Positions 37,873-51,518 are shown, counted from the first letter of the stretch. The stretch is DNA of 64,000 nucleotides from Gymnogyps californianus (GCF_018139145.2 NC_059479.1:6014001-6078000); one strand, 5' to 3'. A program made the numbers and translations. Notes: generated by a model not told the origin, from the letters alone.

Positions 37873-40800
37873 TGAAAGAGGCTGGTGAAATGACTTCCTG
37901 AAGTGGAAGAAAAAGAACCTATGTTTCTGAAAACAACCAGAGGCTATTTAAATAGGACATACTTTCTTCTTCTAACTCCAGGCAAGCAATTTCTAAAATT
38001 TAATTATCTAATTTCGAAGTGTAAGCATACTAAAAACTTCTGGAAAAATAGCAGCTCTCATTTTATAGACAAGGTATTGAAAGAATTAGTACTTCACTTA
38101 GACTTTCTTAAATCTATTCATTTCAATTACTAAATAACATACTTAAATGTGAGTGCATGTGAACACACACAAAATACAGCTTTTTTTCAAAGAAAAATGC
38201 ATCTTTTCAAGAGTCTCTGCAAGAGTACACTGTACTGTTATGCACAAATTGTGGTTATCCACAGATAACACATTAAGTTCTACATTAGACCTCTGGAAAA
38301 AGAACGTGGTCTCTTTTCAGCTTTCTTCTAATAAATACTTTATGTATAGCTTGAAGGTGCATGGGCAGGAGACTATCCAGTTTCTAGTCTCTTGAAAGTC
38401 TGATTCAATAACAACTAACTCAACCAAAGACCCTAAAGGATACTGAAAATATATGCAATATATACTGGAAAGCGTGATACTTGATAGAATCGTGCTCTCT
38501 TATAAGTACTGCTGAAACAAATGTGCCAAGTTTTAGTGGTGGGAAACAGATATGACAGAAAGCTATCTGTGTTTGAGAAGCTTTATTATGAGACCAAAAG
38601 GCTGAAATAGTTGTGGCTTATTACAAACTTAATAAGATTCAAATTTTTACATGTCTTGAAAAGAAGAAAATATTTCCAAATTGCACATTTTTTCCAGAAT
38701 ACAGGTACAATTCCTGGTATATCAATAGCCCAAGGGCACAACATATTGAATGACTTATTAAAGACTCATGATACACATTTATTTCCTAATAACACTGTAG
38801 GAATGTGTTGTTTTCCATTACAGGAAGCAACACTTCTCAAAAGTGTTTACAACTCTGAGATTGCAAAATCTAATTTTCAAATCGAATGAAGCATAATGAG
38901 CTTCATGAGCTCCTCATTCTTCACACCCAGGCTTAGCTACAAACATAACACAGCAAAACAGATTAGAACAAGCAAACCAGGTGTATTAAAGAATTCTGAT
39001 GTAGTGAATGAGCATCTTTCTCTTGACCAACAGCAATTCAAGAGAGTCTTCCAAAGAGCAAAGCGTGGTCAAGCTAACAATCTATCTTCATCTCTAAGCT
39101 GAGAAAAACAATGAAATTATATGCTCTTTGCTGAACATGGGTGAGCGAACACTCATCAGATTAAAATTTTTTTCTGGCATCTTATATAAAAGCAGCTCAC
39201 TGTTGAGATGTATACCTACATATAACCTATGTCTAATATCTTTGCAGAAGGCTATGATTCTATTATAAAAATGCTGTTCTTGTATGACAGTACCATGGTG
39301 GCAAGTGGAAATTCAAGGAAAAATTTAGCAAAATGAGAACCAGAAGTACCCATCAAATTACAAGTAGATAAACTGAAAAATTACTAAATCTGAGATTTTG
39401 AGCCCAATTTTAGAAGAAGTGAGACTGATAGTGTAGATCAATTATACTCCACACACCAAAAGCTTCACCTCTGCTTCTGTGTGAATATCACTGACTGGAA
39501 ATTTTGAAACCTGATTATTTCTATTGATCCAGTCAAACAATCAAAATAAAAGAACCACCACACTTTTCAATGAACTACTGTGAAGGCTACCATTGTTTAA
39601 ACAAACAAAACCAACAAACCAACCAAAACCCTGAATGTGGTGTAAAAATAGACATAAATTTTCAGTTTTACACATTTTTCTATATTAATGACTTAATAAA
39701 ATATTATATCACAAATTATTACTTCTATTTTGAATTAGTTTTCCTCACTTTTTCATCAATGGTATCAACAGATATTTACTCAGGAGGAAAAAACTCATGA
39801 CAACTTAACTCTAAATTACTCAGTCCTCTAGAGTAGTTTTGTCTTGATGTTGTTGTTCTTAAAAAGACTAAAAGACATTTAACTCAAAAGTTACATTTTA
39901 TCAGAAAATAAATTACAGTATTTATTTTTATAGAGAAAATTCAAAATAGCTAAGTAAGCCCAGGTAGAAATATAAAAACAACTTAAAAACAAGTGCCCAA
40001 ATATATCCCTGCTTCCAGATTGGTTTCAGTCTATAGTGTACCTTTCTGAATAGCGGCAAAATCTTAATAATCCCTGCTGATCAAGGAAGGTTATTTAGAA
40101 GGTTGTCAAGGCCTGGAAATCTGTTCCCTGCACTGCTTAGTCTACAGATCCTTTGTGAGTGCCCAGCATGCTGTTATGACCCTGTCTTTCTCTTCTGCCT
40201 GGCATAATCTCCCCAGACAATGCTCAGTGTTTGCCCAGGAAAGGCACCATCTCCCCTCTCTCCAGACAGTGTCACCTTGCCTGATCACTCCTTTATAAAA
40301 GGAATAAGATGCAAATTCAGAACAAAGAACTCAGATGTTTTCTGTCACACTGCAACTTGACAAATTCAAACACATACAAAAAATAGACGAGGTACATGAT
40401 TTGCAGTGGGGCTTGGAATCCAGTTCCACAAATAATTTGTAATTTTTTCAAAGTGTTGTTAAAAACCAAGATAAATTTGAATAAAACTTCAGAAATTTCA
40501 GTAAGTGTCTTTCCTGTGACATGCCAATGTATAATTGAAGAAAAGCCCAAGAGAGGCAAGAGTTTAGTTTTCCCATGATAGTCATTTCCTTCTGGTTATG
40601 CTGTGACAGCTGGAGAGTGAGTCTTAATTTTTTTAGAAGTGAATTTAATTGCTTTAGAGAGTCAGTTTAGCATATCACTTCAGAAATGCCCCAAAGGTAC
40701 AAGTAAACCCATTGTTAGCCAAATAGCTTCATATTTGTAAGATTCTTAGTTTAGGGCTGTAGTTACCAAATTAAGTTTTCAAGACCTTACAGAGTATTCC

Positions 40801-41808
40801 ACAGGTGGCCTCCAAATCTTAATCCTGTTGGAACATTTTCAATTAAAAGTTTTATGATAAGGATCCATGATAGTCTGAGAATTGTTGATGGTAGATAATG
40901 GGCTATAATCCAATGAATTTGGGAATGAGTGGCTTAAAGTTTATCCTGGCAACAAGAATAATCCACTGAGTCTAAGCAGTTCTAAGGAAATTATTGTTTA
41001 AAATATGATAATAATTTTTAAAGAAGTGGTAAAATTCCTTTTCTGAAAAAGATAATGATTCTCAACTTGAAAGTAGCTTATCTTAAATGAAACAAATATA
41101 ATTTATAATTAACAGTGATTTACCTCTGCTAAGAATACAAAAAAAATTTGCTGTTTTAATTGTAGAAAGTTTTCTAATCATCCAAATATCATGGCTATAT
41201 GTTTCCCAGTATCTGCATTTCTTGGATAAATGCGTGATAGATACTTTATATCAACAGATAACGTATCTCTACAGACAGCTTTGTCTTCTGGAGGCATACC
41301 ATTGATTTCCAAACACACCAAAAGAAATCATTATTGTATATTTAAGGAAAATAAGGTAAGGCAACATACAGTAGTGACAGAAAATATAGTAATCATGCTG
41401 TATTTTTTCCCTAAAGTACAAAATTTTCTGGAGATTAAAAAAGTAGGAAATTTAATCATCATCTTGTATTTCATGTACATCTTACATCTTGATAACTGCT
41501 TTCCACTATTTTTGTAAAGCTGTTCTTTGATTTTTTTGTTTGCTTGTTCAAAGTGGTAGGAGATTAATGCATTAGTCATATAGTTAAAAAATAAGATGCT
41601 TATGTACATGTCCAATATATCCATACAGATATACTGTTCATAAATGTGTGACTCAGTTACTATTCAATGACAGCTTGTCTTCTGATCGAAGATATGCTGA
41701 TACCTTACAGCTAGTTCTTGTAGTAACCAATACTACTGTCATTAACCAATTAATAAACGCTATCTTACAGGCTGGATTTATTAATAATTATTTTATTCCT
41801 CTTTTCAG

Positions 41809-41855
41809 AAAGACAGCAGAAAGCAAGCTCAAATGGGGAGGATAAGCTCAATACG
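41809..41855 (+). CDS. Candidate internal exon (47 nt)
   Basis: A good pyrimidine tract and acceptor (TTTTATTCCTCTTTTCAG, ending 41808) precede 47 bases ending ACG before GTGAGA at 41856, a consensus-like donor. With two leading bases completing a codon, the segment reads RQQKASSNGEDKLNT and ends on a codon boundary. The candidate terminal exon at 56541 opens on a codon boundary, so the two are phase-compatible and would form one hydrophilic C-terminal tail across a 14.7-kb intron. Phase 0 is also open, so the frame is not proven. The preceding exon was not found. Function unknown. Confidence 0.2.
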
Positions 41856-44484
41856 GTGAGACTATACTCAGAAAGCACGCTGTGTTCCAGGGAAACAAGA
41901 AAATCAAAGGCTAAAAGAAGGACAACCACTGAACTAATACATACATGACACTGGTAGAATACACTTATATTTCTCAAAAGGTGCAGTTCATGGATCTGGA
42001 ATGAGAGTTTATCCAAAGAAATTAGCAAAGTAACCCAACATCCAAACACTAAAATATGAGGATAGCTCAATAAAAGGATAAACAAAATAAAGAAATCAGA
42101 ATAGTTTTAATAAAGAAAAATGAAACAGTTTATTGTAGAGCAACAAGTATAGTTTTGAAGACACTTCTCTAGCTGTTGGAAATGTTTCTAACAGGTGAAG
42201 ACTTGACCAGATATGCTTTCCATCTGGCAAAAATTCTGCTCATGAAAGGATTGTGTACAAATCTCTTTCTCTTTGTTTAGAAATTTCTAAGTGATATTCT
42301 ATGAATAGTGAATGAAGTAATTGGACGTTACTGGAAGTACACTTGCTCATGAATTTTAAATCATTTTACTTCATACATGTACTAGGAACCTGTACTCACA
42401 AAAAGAACACAAACACCAGAACACCTGAATTTAAACTACTTTAGAAGCAACAGTTCTGGAATATGGTGTCCTACCCTGCTCTTATATATGCCACAGTGAA
42501 GCAACAAAGCATGACACAAGGGCCATTAAAGGACACATATTGCAACAATTAGCAGCAATACTAAAAAAGATCTATCTCTGTATAAAGACCTCCTCAACTC
42601 ACCTGCAGCAAATTTATGAACATGATGATCCCTGTTTTCCAGGTCACCATATCAGTCAAGTCATACTGATGTTCCTGACAGTGACAAAAAGTTTCTTATT
42701 ATCAGTCTTACCATTTCTCCTCCTTTCTGACCTTTAAAATTTAGAAAAATTTTACAATACATAGCAAAGTTATGATCAGTAATAGTAACCAAAAATACAA
42801 GAAAGCTCTCACAGTATTATGGTAAACTTATAGACTGTGATGGCTGAAATTTCTTTCAGACTAAAAAGATAGTCTTTTTACCTCGAAATACGATATGCTT
42901 GAAGGACATATGAACAATTCTGCTGAGGTGTGCAGTGTGATATTTAGGCCCATTTATTAATTTGTATTTCTCATGAGGGAATTTAGTAACAAGCTGCGAA
43001 ATATAACTGCATTGAAATGTTACTTTTGCTAGATACAGGCAGTCTCTTTACAGCTATTTATAGAGAACTTAATTCTAATAATCTCATTTGCCTTTAACTT
43101 AGTATGGAGTATCCTTATGTCTTTTATACAGGAGAAGGTCATTCAGACTCAAATTTTTTGCATGGAACTTCTATGTTTCTGTGTTCTGGGTCAGCTGGCC
43201 ACATGCTTGCAGGTTGGTAGGACTCAGTGTGCAAATACTGTTTGCTGTGATCATCAGAATTCAGTAAACAGAACTACCAAAATCTTAAGTCTAGGAAATC
43301 AAGGTCACCTTATTACAGTTGAAACAATAGAAAACACCTGGTAAATGCAGCACACAATGAAAATTCATACCATGATACTTCCATTTTCTTACAGGCATGA
43401 AGGGCTTTCTGCACTACATTTAACTGTCATTCTACCAAATTTCAAGCACTGCAAGCAGATTAGTGATCATAGTTGCTTCAATACTTTTCTATCTGCTGTA
43501 TAGGATTATGGCACTCCTTTTTCCTACAGCACAAGCAAAGAAAAATAATTATTTCACCTCACAGAAACAGTCTAAATTTACTATCCAAATATTACAGAAA
43601 ATGTACAAAAACATCTTACAGGACAGCCGATGAATACTTTATTTCTAGCAGTAGTTTTATTCCTTTGTACTTTTTGGCACATGGCTGATCTCTAATGCTT
43701 AGCTCTTCTAAGAGAATTGAGGATAGTTGCAACCACATAAGTAGGAATTAAAGAATAAAAGTCTACTAATTCATAAACATACACTCAGTGTAAAATCCAG
43801 ACAAAATCAGCTCATCTATGCTGTTTCTTCTCTTTGCTAAGCCTACTCTTGTATTTGTTATGGCGTATTCTTTTTAGTGTCTCTTCAAACAGAGGTCTTT
43901 CCGTAATCATAACCGTTTCTGCCTCCATGTCTAGACTGTGTCTGATAAACAGATTGTACTTACTCTTATTTCATCTGTCTCTTTGATGATATGTATTAAT
44001 AGCTCAGCAGTAAAACTATTTCTAGCCATGAACATGTACGAGCGACCATCATTTGTCATGCCTTATTGGCACTTCAATAGTTGACATTAAATGAAAAAAA
44101 TCACAAAGCCCAAACAATCTGAATTGAATTCATAATCTACTTTGGTAGGATTCTCAGAAGCACATGCCTATAGTTTAAAAAGAGTATAGCAACAGTTACC
44201 ATATTGGCTAACATGCCTCAAACAAAACAAAACCGTCAAATCTAAATGGATGACCTAGTATGAAGTGAAATAAAAAAGCCATCAGTGCTTGTTCAAAGAT
44301 GATTTACACATTTGCCATTTATTCTGAGATACATCTTCATCAATACCAATTTCTCACTTAACGCGCTAAATTACAAATACCACATTTGCAGCCACTGATT
44401 TTTTTAATTCTTTTTTTAAAGAGATTTAATTGTGGCAAGAATGTGTTTTCATGATTCAGGCCAGCCATCTACAGTATTCTATTC

Positions 44485-44541
44485 ATATAGAATAGACTAT
44501 TTCAGCTGGAAGGGACCTACAATGATCATCTAGTCCAGATG
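44485..44541 (-). mobile_element. Short CR1 3'-end fragment
   Basis: The plus strand reads ATAGAATAGACTATTTCAGC, then TGGAAGGGACCTACAATGATCATCTAGTCCA. This is the reverse complement of the CR1 3' untranslated end ('...ATGATC..GGTCCCTTCCA..ATTCTAT'). Only about 57 bp survive, as is common for the 5'-truncated CR1 copies in bird genomes. Confidence 0.7.
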
Positions 44542-46002
44542 GATACACGATTATGAATTGTAATCCATAAGGCATTCAGTAATGCCACAACTGCTGTTTA
44601 AAAAGGTGGTTAATTTCTTAGCATGTGTGAACTTACTGCACCAGACGTATCAGACACCAAATAACAAAATACAAAACCAACAGTTCTCAATACCAGATAA
44701 TCTACCATCTAGAATTTAGAAACTTCTTTGACAAAATCACTGAATTCATACTGTCTTTTTCAAGAATTCAATAAAAGAAAGTGTGGTCCTGTGTAATCCA
44801 TAGTTAAAGTGTATTTTGATGGTGGCACGTCATGCCCTGCCCAGACTACCCAAGCTGTTCACAGCCTCATTGCTCCAGATGTGGAAGGTAGTTGCATTTT
44901 AATGGGAGTAGCGTACAATTGGCATCGCAATTGAAGAGGTCAGAGAACATCAGCATTAATTTGGTCTCATTTTAGATGGCAACACATGAATTAAAATCAC
45001 GGATAAAACCTTCCGTACCAGAACAAATTGATTGGTCACTCCTGAAAATGTTAAGTGTGAGTTTGCATGACAAACATTGAAAAGCAGTTTTCCTGTGAAA
45101 GGGCATGATCTTGAGTATCACTTAGAAAGTTTTTTGAACAAATTGTATCCACAGTGTCTTTGATTTCATTTTAACCCTGTTTTCATTGATCTGTGCAACT
45201 GCTATTTCACAGCAATGTTAAAAAGCAGTTGCACATGGGCAGAACAACAGAAGCTCTCTACAAACTTTCTATTTAAAAACTCATAGAAGCCTTGAAAAAT
45301 AATTGCCAAGTTCAGCGTAGAGGGGTCATACCTTTGTCCTTATTTATATTCCCACACAACCGCTTAGGACAAATAGAAGGTGATACAGGAAATGGATATA
45401 AATAAACACTTCCAGATTTTTGCCATTCCTTTCAGGTCTATACAGGAAACATGGCAATGGTTTGGAAGGAGTTTCCAGATGTTGGATGGCAAAATAGACT
45501 CCAGTGAAATATTATACCAGCATAATTCAGAGTTCTTATGGTTACTTTCAGTGGAGATGAAGAACTAATTTAATATCTGGATCTTAAATACAAAGTTGTT
45601 GATGATACTTCCAAATTTTAATGCATGTTTATCTATATTTAAACTTACTATTTATATAGGGATTTGAATGGCACCTTCAAGCTGTACTTCCAAATCCTGT
45701 TAAACCGCAATGCAAAGCTGTGCTTGTATTTAAAGACCAAAAATATATACAGCAGATATCTGGATTCTTTCTTCACTTTTGGATTTCCAAATAAGCTGGT
45801 TTGTAAATGTTGGACATCTATGAAGAAAAATAAAATCTACTGCATAGTTTAGGAATAAGCAATAACTCTCTATGTCCTGCCATTTCATAACTAAGGATTA
45901 TTTTTTATACCCAGAGTAGTCCTGGCAAATCCCATGTTTTTGTCATTGCTAGCTGTAATTTGGACACACTAAGGGATCCTCTTTAGTGAAAACTCTATTG
46001 GG

Positions 46003-46100
46003 ATAGAATCATAGAATAGTTTGGGTTGGAAGGGACCTTTAAAGGTCCAACCCTCCTGCAATGAGCAGGGACATCTTCAACTAGACCAGGTTGCTCAGAT
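46003..46100 (-). mobile_element. CR1 3'-end fragment with ATTCTATGATTCTAT tail
   Basis: The plus strand starts ATAGAATCATAGAATAG, the reverse complement of the CR1 terminal octamer-type tail. It continues TTTGGGTTGGAAGGGACC, then sequence matching CCAACCCTCCTGCAATGAGCAGGGACATCTTC and CTAGACCAGGTTGCTCA, all standard for the CR1 3' UTR on the opposite strand. It is a strongly 5'-truncated insertion of about 100 bp. Confidence 0.88.
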
Positions 46101-49100
46101 CTGTCAGATCAGCTGCCAAATTGTATCAACATGTCATTAAAACATAATCTTTATGTTTTACCAGACATCTTAAACTGATTTCTGAAAATTAAATTAGGTC
46201 TGGGATCATGGAGCTGGTCAAGGACTGGTACTTTTAATCCCATTCACAGAGCTGACTCTGAGATTTCACCATCACAAAACTCATCATTTTTAACGAAAAG
46301 TTTCAAAAATTGAATTATATTTTTTTTTTTTTAAATGCCTTACATATAAAGAAATAGCAGAAGAATCTGGGAATAAAATATGTATTCTTCAGTGATGAGT
46401 TCTTTTCATCCTTAGGGAAAAGGACTTCAGTGAGACTTTTCTGGGAGGCCTTACAGCTGAAAGATGTATGAGATGCATAGATTGCAAAACACAGCTGGAG
46501 TAAAGGCGTGAGCACATGAACACATTATCACAAATTTAGCTAAGGCAGCCATTTGCTTCCTTATGATAAATGTAAAGTAACAGGACTTCACAAGTGGTTA
46601 CTATGCCAAAATAAGTTTTTCCAAGTGGATATGATCAGAACAAAGTAAAAACTCTCACAGCCTCATCCAATGCAGAGCCTGGGCTGGAGAGTAGATGCAC
46701 AATTGTACCACTGCTACTTAAACCACAGAGAAAGTTACATTTGATGGACTCCAAAGGCTTTGGAATGACAGAGAAGTGAGTGCAATTGCATTCACTCAAG
46801 CTCTAAGCATCTAAGATATTTTTACTTCATGTAAACTATGCCATTCTCAATCACCTTTTTTTTTTTTTTTAATCTCCCCATAAGCTGGCTATGATTGAAT
46901 GCATGAGGCCCCCTAGGCAAAGACATCACTTTAGAGTTACAGAGGTACTTATCAAAATTGTCAGTATTAAGGTTCTGTCCATGGTATAACAATTTTCTTG
47001 AGGAAAACAGTATATCTGAATATTCAGCTGACTTTATTAAATCAGTTCTCCTAGGCCATGCTCACATCCTTTGGGGTGTTTGATTTTCATGAACATTTGA
47101 GTGACTAACTTATTGGCATGCACATTTGTGCAAAGTTAATTTCAAAGTACTATACACCAGTATTTGCAAAACGAAAGTAAAATCCACACACGAAAGTATT
47201 TATGCTGGAAGGCCTTACTGCTGTGGGACTTATCTGATTTACCACAAAATCCCAACCTCCAGCAGTCGATACCTACTGAACTACTCGTGATCTCTGGAGT
47301 TCAAAATTATTTCAGAAACTTGACTTCTTAAACTATTAACATTTGTGTAAAAAAATAAAAAAATCTGCTTATAAACAACAACCAGAAAAAGAGACTATAA
47401 GATTTTATAGTGAACATATTAACTACTTAGCTCCATCGAACTTCAATTATAATTTTAGTAGATACAGTTTTCATGGAGAATCATATTTGTAGAAGTCTAT
47501 TGGACAGAGTTTTTTCCTGTTTACTTTTTGCATGGAACAATATAAATCCAATGTTAGTTCCAATGTCAGCTTTACACGCACTTTATCATTCCTTTCCTTC
47601 CATATCAGCCCCCTTCAGACCAGATTAATTTTTCCCCTCCAGAAGAGTGAAATAACAGGTGATAGCTATGGAAAATACAGCTTTATTCGATTTATTGAGT
47701 GAATCATTGCTTCTCTGGTTCATTAAACTTCTCAGTAAGAAAATTCAAATTCATATACATTTTTCTCCATTTTCAAGTACACATTCCAGTTATGTTGCTC
47801 ATCTACTTTCAATATAAAAGATGAATTAAAGCCTTAATCTATGCAATCATCTTCTAAGGGAAGCAATGATAGTTTCATACAAAATTCACTGTATAATGCT
47901 GTAATCACATATTGAAGAACCTCTCATAAAATCACATTGAGCTGAGGAAGGAATAGAGCCTCAATAGTTGTCCTTATAGGACTTTACTATTATTTTCTGA
48001 GTTGCAGTTGCTAAACTACATTGGAAACAGACCCTTGCTTATATTTCCACTTCAGAAACATATTTGGATTCTACCAGCTGTGGACATTGTCAGGAAACAT
48101 GCAAAGTAAAAATAAAAAAATTCATTTAGAGGGCTCAAAACAAAGTTTTAGCCAGGCTTCATATTCCTACATGAAGATGCTTCTACTTTACTTATCACTG
48201 CAGGATTTGTAGGAAAGGAAGAAAACAACATATTAAGTTGTGCTTCCTTGCTTTTCTGTGATCAATGGAAAAACTGAATTTATTTTCAATTTTTAAATAG
48301 ATAATAAAATAGGCATGTAAGAAATGAAGTTGGGTGCGTTGTTTGGAATGGAATCATCATACCAAATATTAAAGGTATGAACACTCATTGCTCATGTATA
48401 AGGGCATGTTGCTATTACTTTTACTACTGAAAATGAAAGACTGAAAAAGTTCGGGAAAGAACTAGGTTCTTCTCTCTTTAAAATCTGCATGGGAAGAAGT
48501 GGTAGGGAGATCCCAGTATCTGGCTTCTCCTGAATCAAGGAGGCATATAAAATAGAGAATCTGAAAGTAACCTGGACAGCTCGTTAGAAGAACACCTCCA
48601 GCACTCCTGTGCTGCTCTGCCTCTATAAAATCTTGCACTCATGCACAACAAGTGCCTCAGAAAGCAGCATGTCAGTGGGATTATTGGGTAGGCAGAAACC
48701 TCGCCTGGGGAGAATTGTACACTTTTTTATTCTTTTTAGAACGTGATGTGCAGGGCTTACAAAAAATAGAGCTGAATAAAGGAGAGATGCTAACCTGCAA
48801 AAATGTGAAAGAAAATAAAAGGTGCCCTGGGAGCCAGCACAAAACACAGAATGAGTGGAAGATTTCTTATTCATATACATGAACATGGCTACTTTTCACT
48901 TCCTTCACACATGACTATTCCACTTCTCTCTGAACTCCTACTTAACAGGCAGACGATCTCTTGGAAATCCTCCCTCCAGGAGCTTGTAAGGGACATTATA
49001 AGTTTTCTGACCTTTACACTTCTCTGCTTCAGGGTCTCATGTGACAATTACCAGATCTTCAGTCAAGGACTGGAGGCTGCCAGTCAGAGCTAGTTAATAC

Positions 49101-49268
49101 CACTCCATCCAGCCAGCTCAACATGGAATACTAACAAATGTTTAATTTGCGGCCTAACACAGACATCAGGGCAAAGCCAAAGACTGTTTCCAATACAACA
49201 TGGCATAACATATCAAACTGTTCTCCCAAGTTCAAATTTTACATCTGATTTTTGTATTTGAATTTATT
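46101..49268. other. Unique AT-rich non-coding sequence
   Basis: Only T-runs (about 46320 and 46856-46870) and short chance frames; nothing else supported. Confidence 0.6.
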
Positions 49269-49537
49269 AAAAGTGTCCTGGTTTCGGCTGGGACAGAGTT
49301 AACTCTCTTCTTAGTAGCTGGTACAGTGCTGGGTTTTGGATTTAGTGTGAGAATACTGTTGATAACACTCTGATGTTTTACTTGTTGCTAAGTAGCGCTT
49401 ATCTTAAGCCAAGGACTTTTCAGTTTCCCATGCTCTGCCAGCAAGCAGGTGTGCAAGGAGCTGGGAGGGAGCACAGCCGGGGCAGCTGACCCGAACTAGC
49501 CAAAGGGATATTCCATACCATGGAACGTCATGCCCAG

Positions 49538-49545
49538 TATATAAA
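49538..49545 (+). promoter_or_regulatory. TATA box of LTR copy 2
   Basis: TATATAAA at the same relative place as in copy 1, shortly before a G-rich stretch (CAGGGGGGAGTTGG). Confidence 0.55.
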
Positions 49546-49743
49546 CAGGGGGGAGTTGGTGGGGAGGGGCGGATCACTGCTCGGGCATCAGTCAGCAGGT
49601 GGTGAGCAAATTTCATTGTGCATTGTTGGTGGGGTTTTTTTTCTTTTTTTTCCCCCTTTTCTTTTTTTTGTTATATTCCTTTTCATTACAATTATTATTA
49701 TATGTCATTATTATTATTGTTAGTATCATATTTTACTTTAGTT

Positions 49744-49749
49744 ATTAAA
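49744..49749 (+). terminator. Polyadenylation-type signal of LTR copy 2
   Basis: ATTAAA in the R/U5 part of the LTR, with the equivalent hexamer in copy 1 at 25260-25265. It is retained in both copies, as expected for the viral 3'-end signal. Confidence 0.45.
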
Positions 49750-50823
49750 CCATTCTTATCTCAACCCACGAGTTTTACCTTCTTTCCCAATTCTCCTCCC
49801 CATTCCACTGGGAGCTGGGGGGGGAGTGAGGGAGCAGCTGCGTGGTGCTTAGCTGCTGGCTGGGGTTAAACCACAACAAAGAGTTATCAATTTGTGAAGG
49901 TTTAATAAGGACTGACAACAATATCTTTCAGGTCAAAATTTAAATATATTTAGGACAAGGAGCGATTTTTGTTTTGATACTTTGCAAATACTTAATTTCT
50001 TACGATTGAAATCTGACTTGCTTAGTCTATTTGTTTGCCCACATGAATGCATTTGTGATAAATCTAGTATATTACTTATAACAACTTCCAGCTACAGTTA
50101 AGGTCAAACAGTTTGTCATTACAGCAGTAGATGGGGAAAGGGAGTTGGAGGGAGACAGATAATTAGCCTTTCTCCCCTCCTATTCTGTCCTTCCAATTTG
50201 CATCTTTTTCTTCCTTGGATCTCCCCCCCTGCATCTCTCCCTGGCAGACAGCCTCACCATGTGAGCTCTCCTGACATGGCATAGGGAGAAGCTCCAGGAC
50301 TGAATGTATTCACATCAGGGTCATGTCCTTCCCTTTTCACTGTTACAAGCATTTTTAACAGATGCTCATAATATTTAATTAGTATTTCTTGTAAATATAA
50401 AATTTACATATATTTCCTTTGGAAAAAAACATATTTGAATTAAAAGTAAGGTTTGACAAAATCCGTCAAAATGAAAAAGAAAAGAAGTCAATTAAGATAC
50501 ATTTACTCCTACTGTGTACAAAATTATCTATCTTTTGGCTGATTATTTATCTTTTGCCATTGTAAGAAACATCCTGCCTTGAACCATTGACTTTGGCCTC
50601 ACAGGTTAATTAATCCATTGCTGTTGTGTGTACAATTATGCAATATTAGTTGGAGGTAGTAGTTACCCTGCCAGTTAGGTATGTGCCAAAAAGTGGAGTT
50701 CAATGTCCCCTCTCCATTCTGGGTGTCCATATAGATGCTGAAAGAACTGAGATAAGGAAGCAGCTATCAGAGTAGATTTATATTGCATAGGTAAACAAAA
50801 CTCACCTTTCCCACACACATCCC

Positions 50824-50852
<29 letters not shown>
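50824..50852 (+). repeat. Poly(A) tract, 29 A
   Basis: A run of 29 A after CACACACATCCC, followed by GGGAAAACCA and, 10 bases further on, a perfect hairpin (50863-50890). Confidence 0.85.
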
Positions 50853-50855
<3 letters not shown>

Positions 50856-50862
50856 AAAACCA

Positions 50863-50890
50863 AACTTGCAGGTACCGGAACCTGCAAGTT
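50863..50890. repeat. Perfect inverted repeat (11-bp arms, 6-base loop)
   Basis: AACTTGCAGGT (50863-50873), ACCGGA loop, ACCTGCAAGTT (50880-50890). The arms are GC-richer than the surroundings and sit immediately after a 29-A run. No function is known to me. Confidence 0.8.
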
Positions 50891-51518
50891 AGGGCTTGAA
50901 CCTAAAAATTAGATACAAACAGTTTAAGCCTTCATGCTACAGATTTTCCTCACAGTAACTGTAACCTCCAATGAACTGAGTTTTGATTACTCATGACCCT
51001 TCCTGGGAATCTCTGGATCAGAAGACTGGAGGAGAACAGAAAATGCTACTTGATGAAAATTCAGAGATAGTGGATGTCGTATAAAGCTACAGTTGATATC
51101 TATTGACATATTGGTGTTTGGAAGCTTTGCAAAGATTAGGCCATACCTGGCCCTTGAGCCTGTGGCAACATGAATGGATATTCTGCAAAGATTCCTACCT
51201 TTAGCGTTGTGATCCTTTATCTTAGTAAACATCAAAATCTGAGCACAAAAGACAGAAAATGAGCTATTGATTTTCCAGTATTGTCTTAACCTGCAGCTTA
51301 ATTGAAGGTCAGTATATGTATTCCTGTCAAAGACAGATTTTTGCTATTCATTGTGGGTGTCTGACACAACTCTCCTCAAGAGGGAGAGCACAGATACTCT
51401 TTAGGCAGTCAACAAAAGAAGAATACGCAACCCAACACTTTCAAACATTCTCTAAGGAAAATTGAGGCATGGAGAACACAAACTGCAAAGTAATTGGATT
51501 AGATGTCAAAAGCTTTAC

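Larger units (their letters stand above)
36366..44484. other. Unique AT-rich non-coding sequence
   Basis: It holds the A/C tract at 37811, an ATAATAATATAA patch near 36886 and the candidate exon at 41809. A somewhat GC-richer patch at about 40130-40290 has no frame or motif I recognise. Confidence 0.55.
49274..49878 (+). mobile_element. Solo LTR of the same avian endogenous retrovirus family (copy 2)
   Basis: A 605-bp LTR starting TGTCCTGGTTTCGGCTGGGA and ending GGTTAAACCACAACA, flanked by AAAAG (49269-49273) and AAGAG (49879-49883), an imperfect 5-bp target-site duplication. TATATAAA is at 49538-49545 and ATTAAA at 49744-49749, followed by the same TTCTTATCTCAACCCACGAG stretch as copy 1. 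By eye most of its length aligns with copy 1, with scattered substitutions and small indels. It differs by a longer T-rich tract around 49630-49680 and a shorter segment after the TATA box. Its own duplication shows it is a separate solo insertion and not the partner LTR of a 25-kb provirus. No viral coding sequence adjoins it. Confidence 0.9.

Noticed and set aside
39041..39102. Acceptor-like CTCTTGACCAACAG followed by an open frame to a stop
   Set aside because: Only about 20 codons, with no supporting donor or homology.
49404..49869. Several open frames around 49.4-49.9 kb
   Set aside because: All lie inside solo LTR copy 2.
24813..49878. A single 25-kb provirus bounded by the two LTRs
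   Set aside because: Each LTR has its own short target-site duplication, and the DNA between them contains no viral genes but does contain unrelated CR1 copies.
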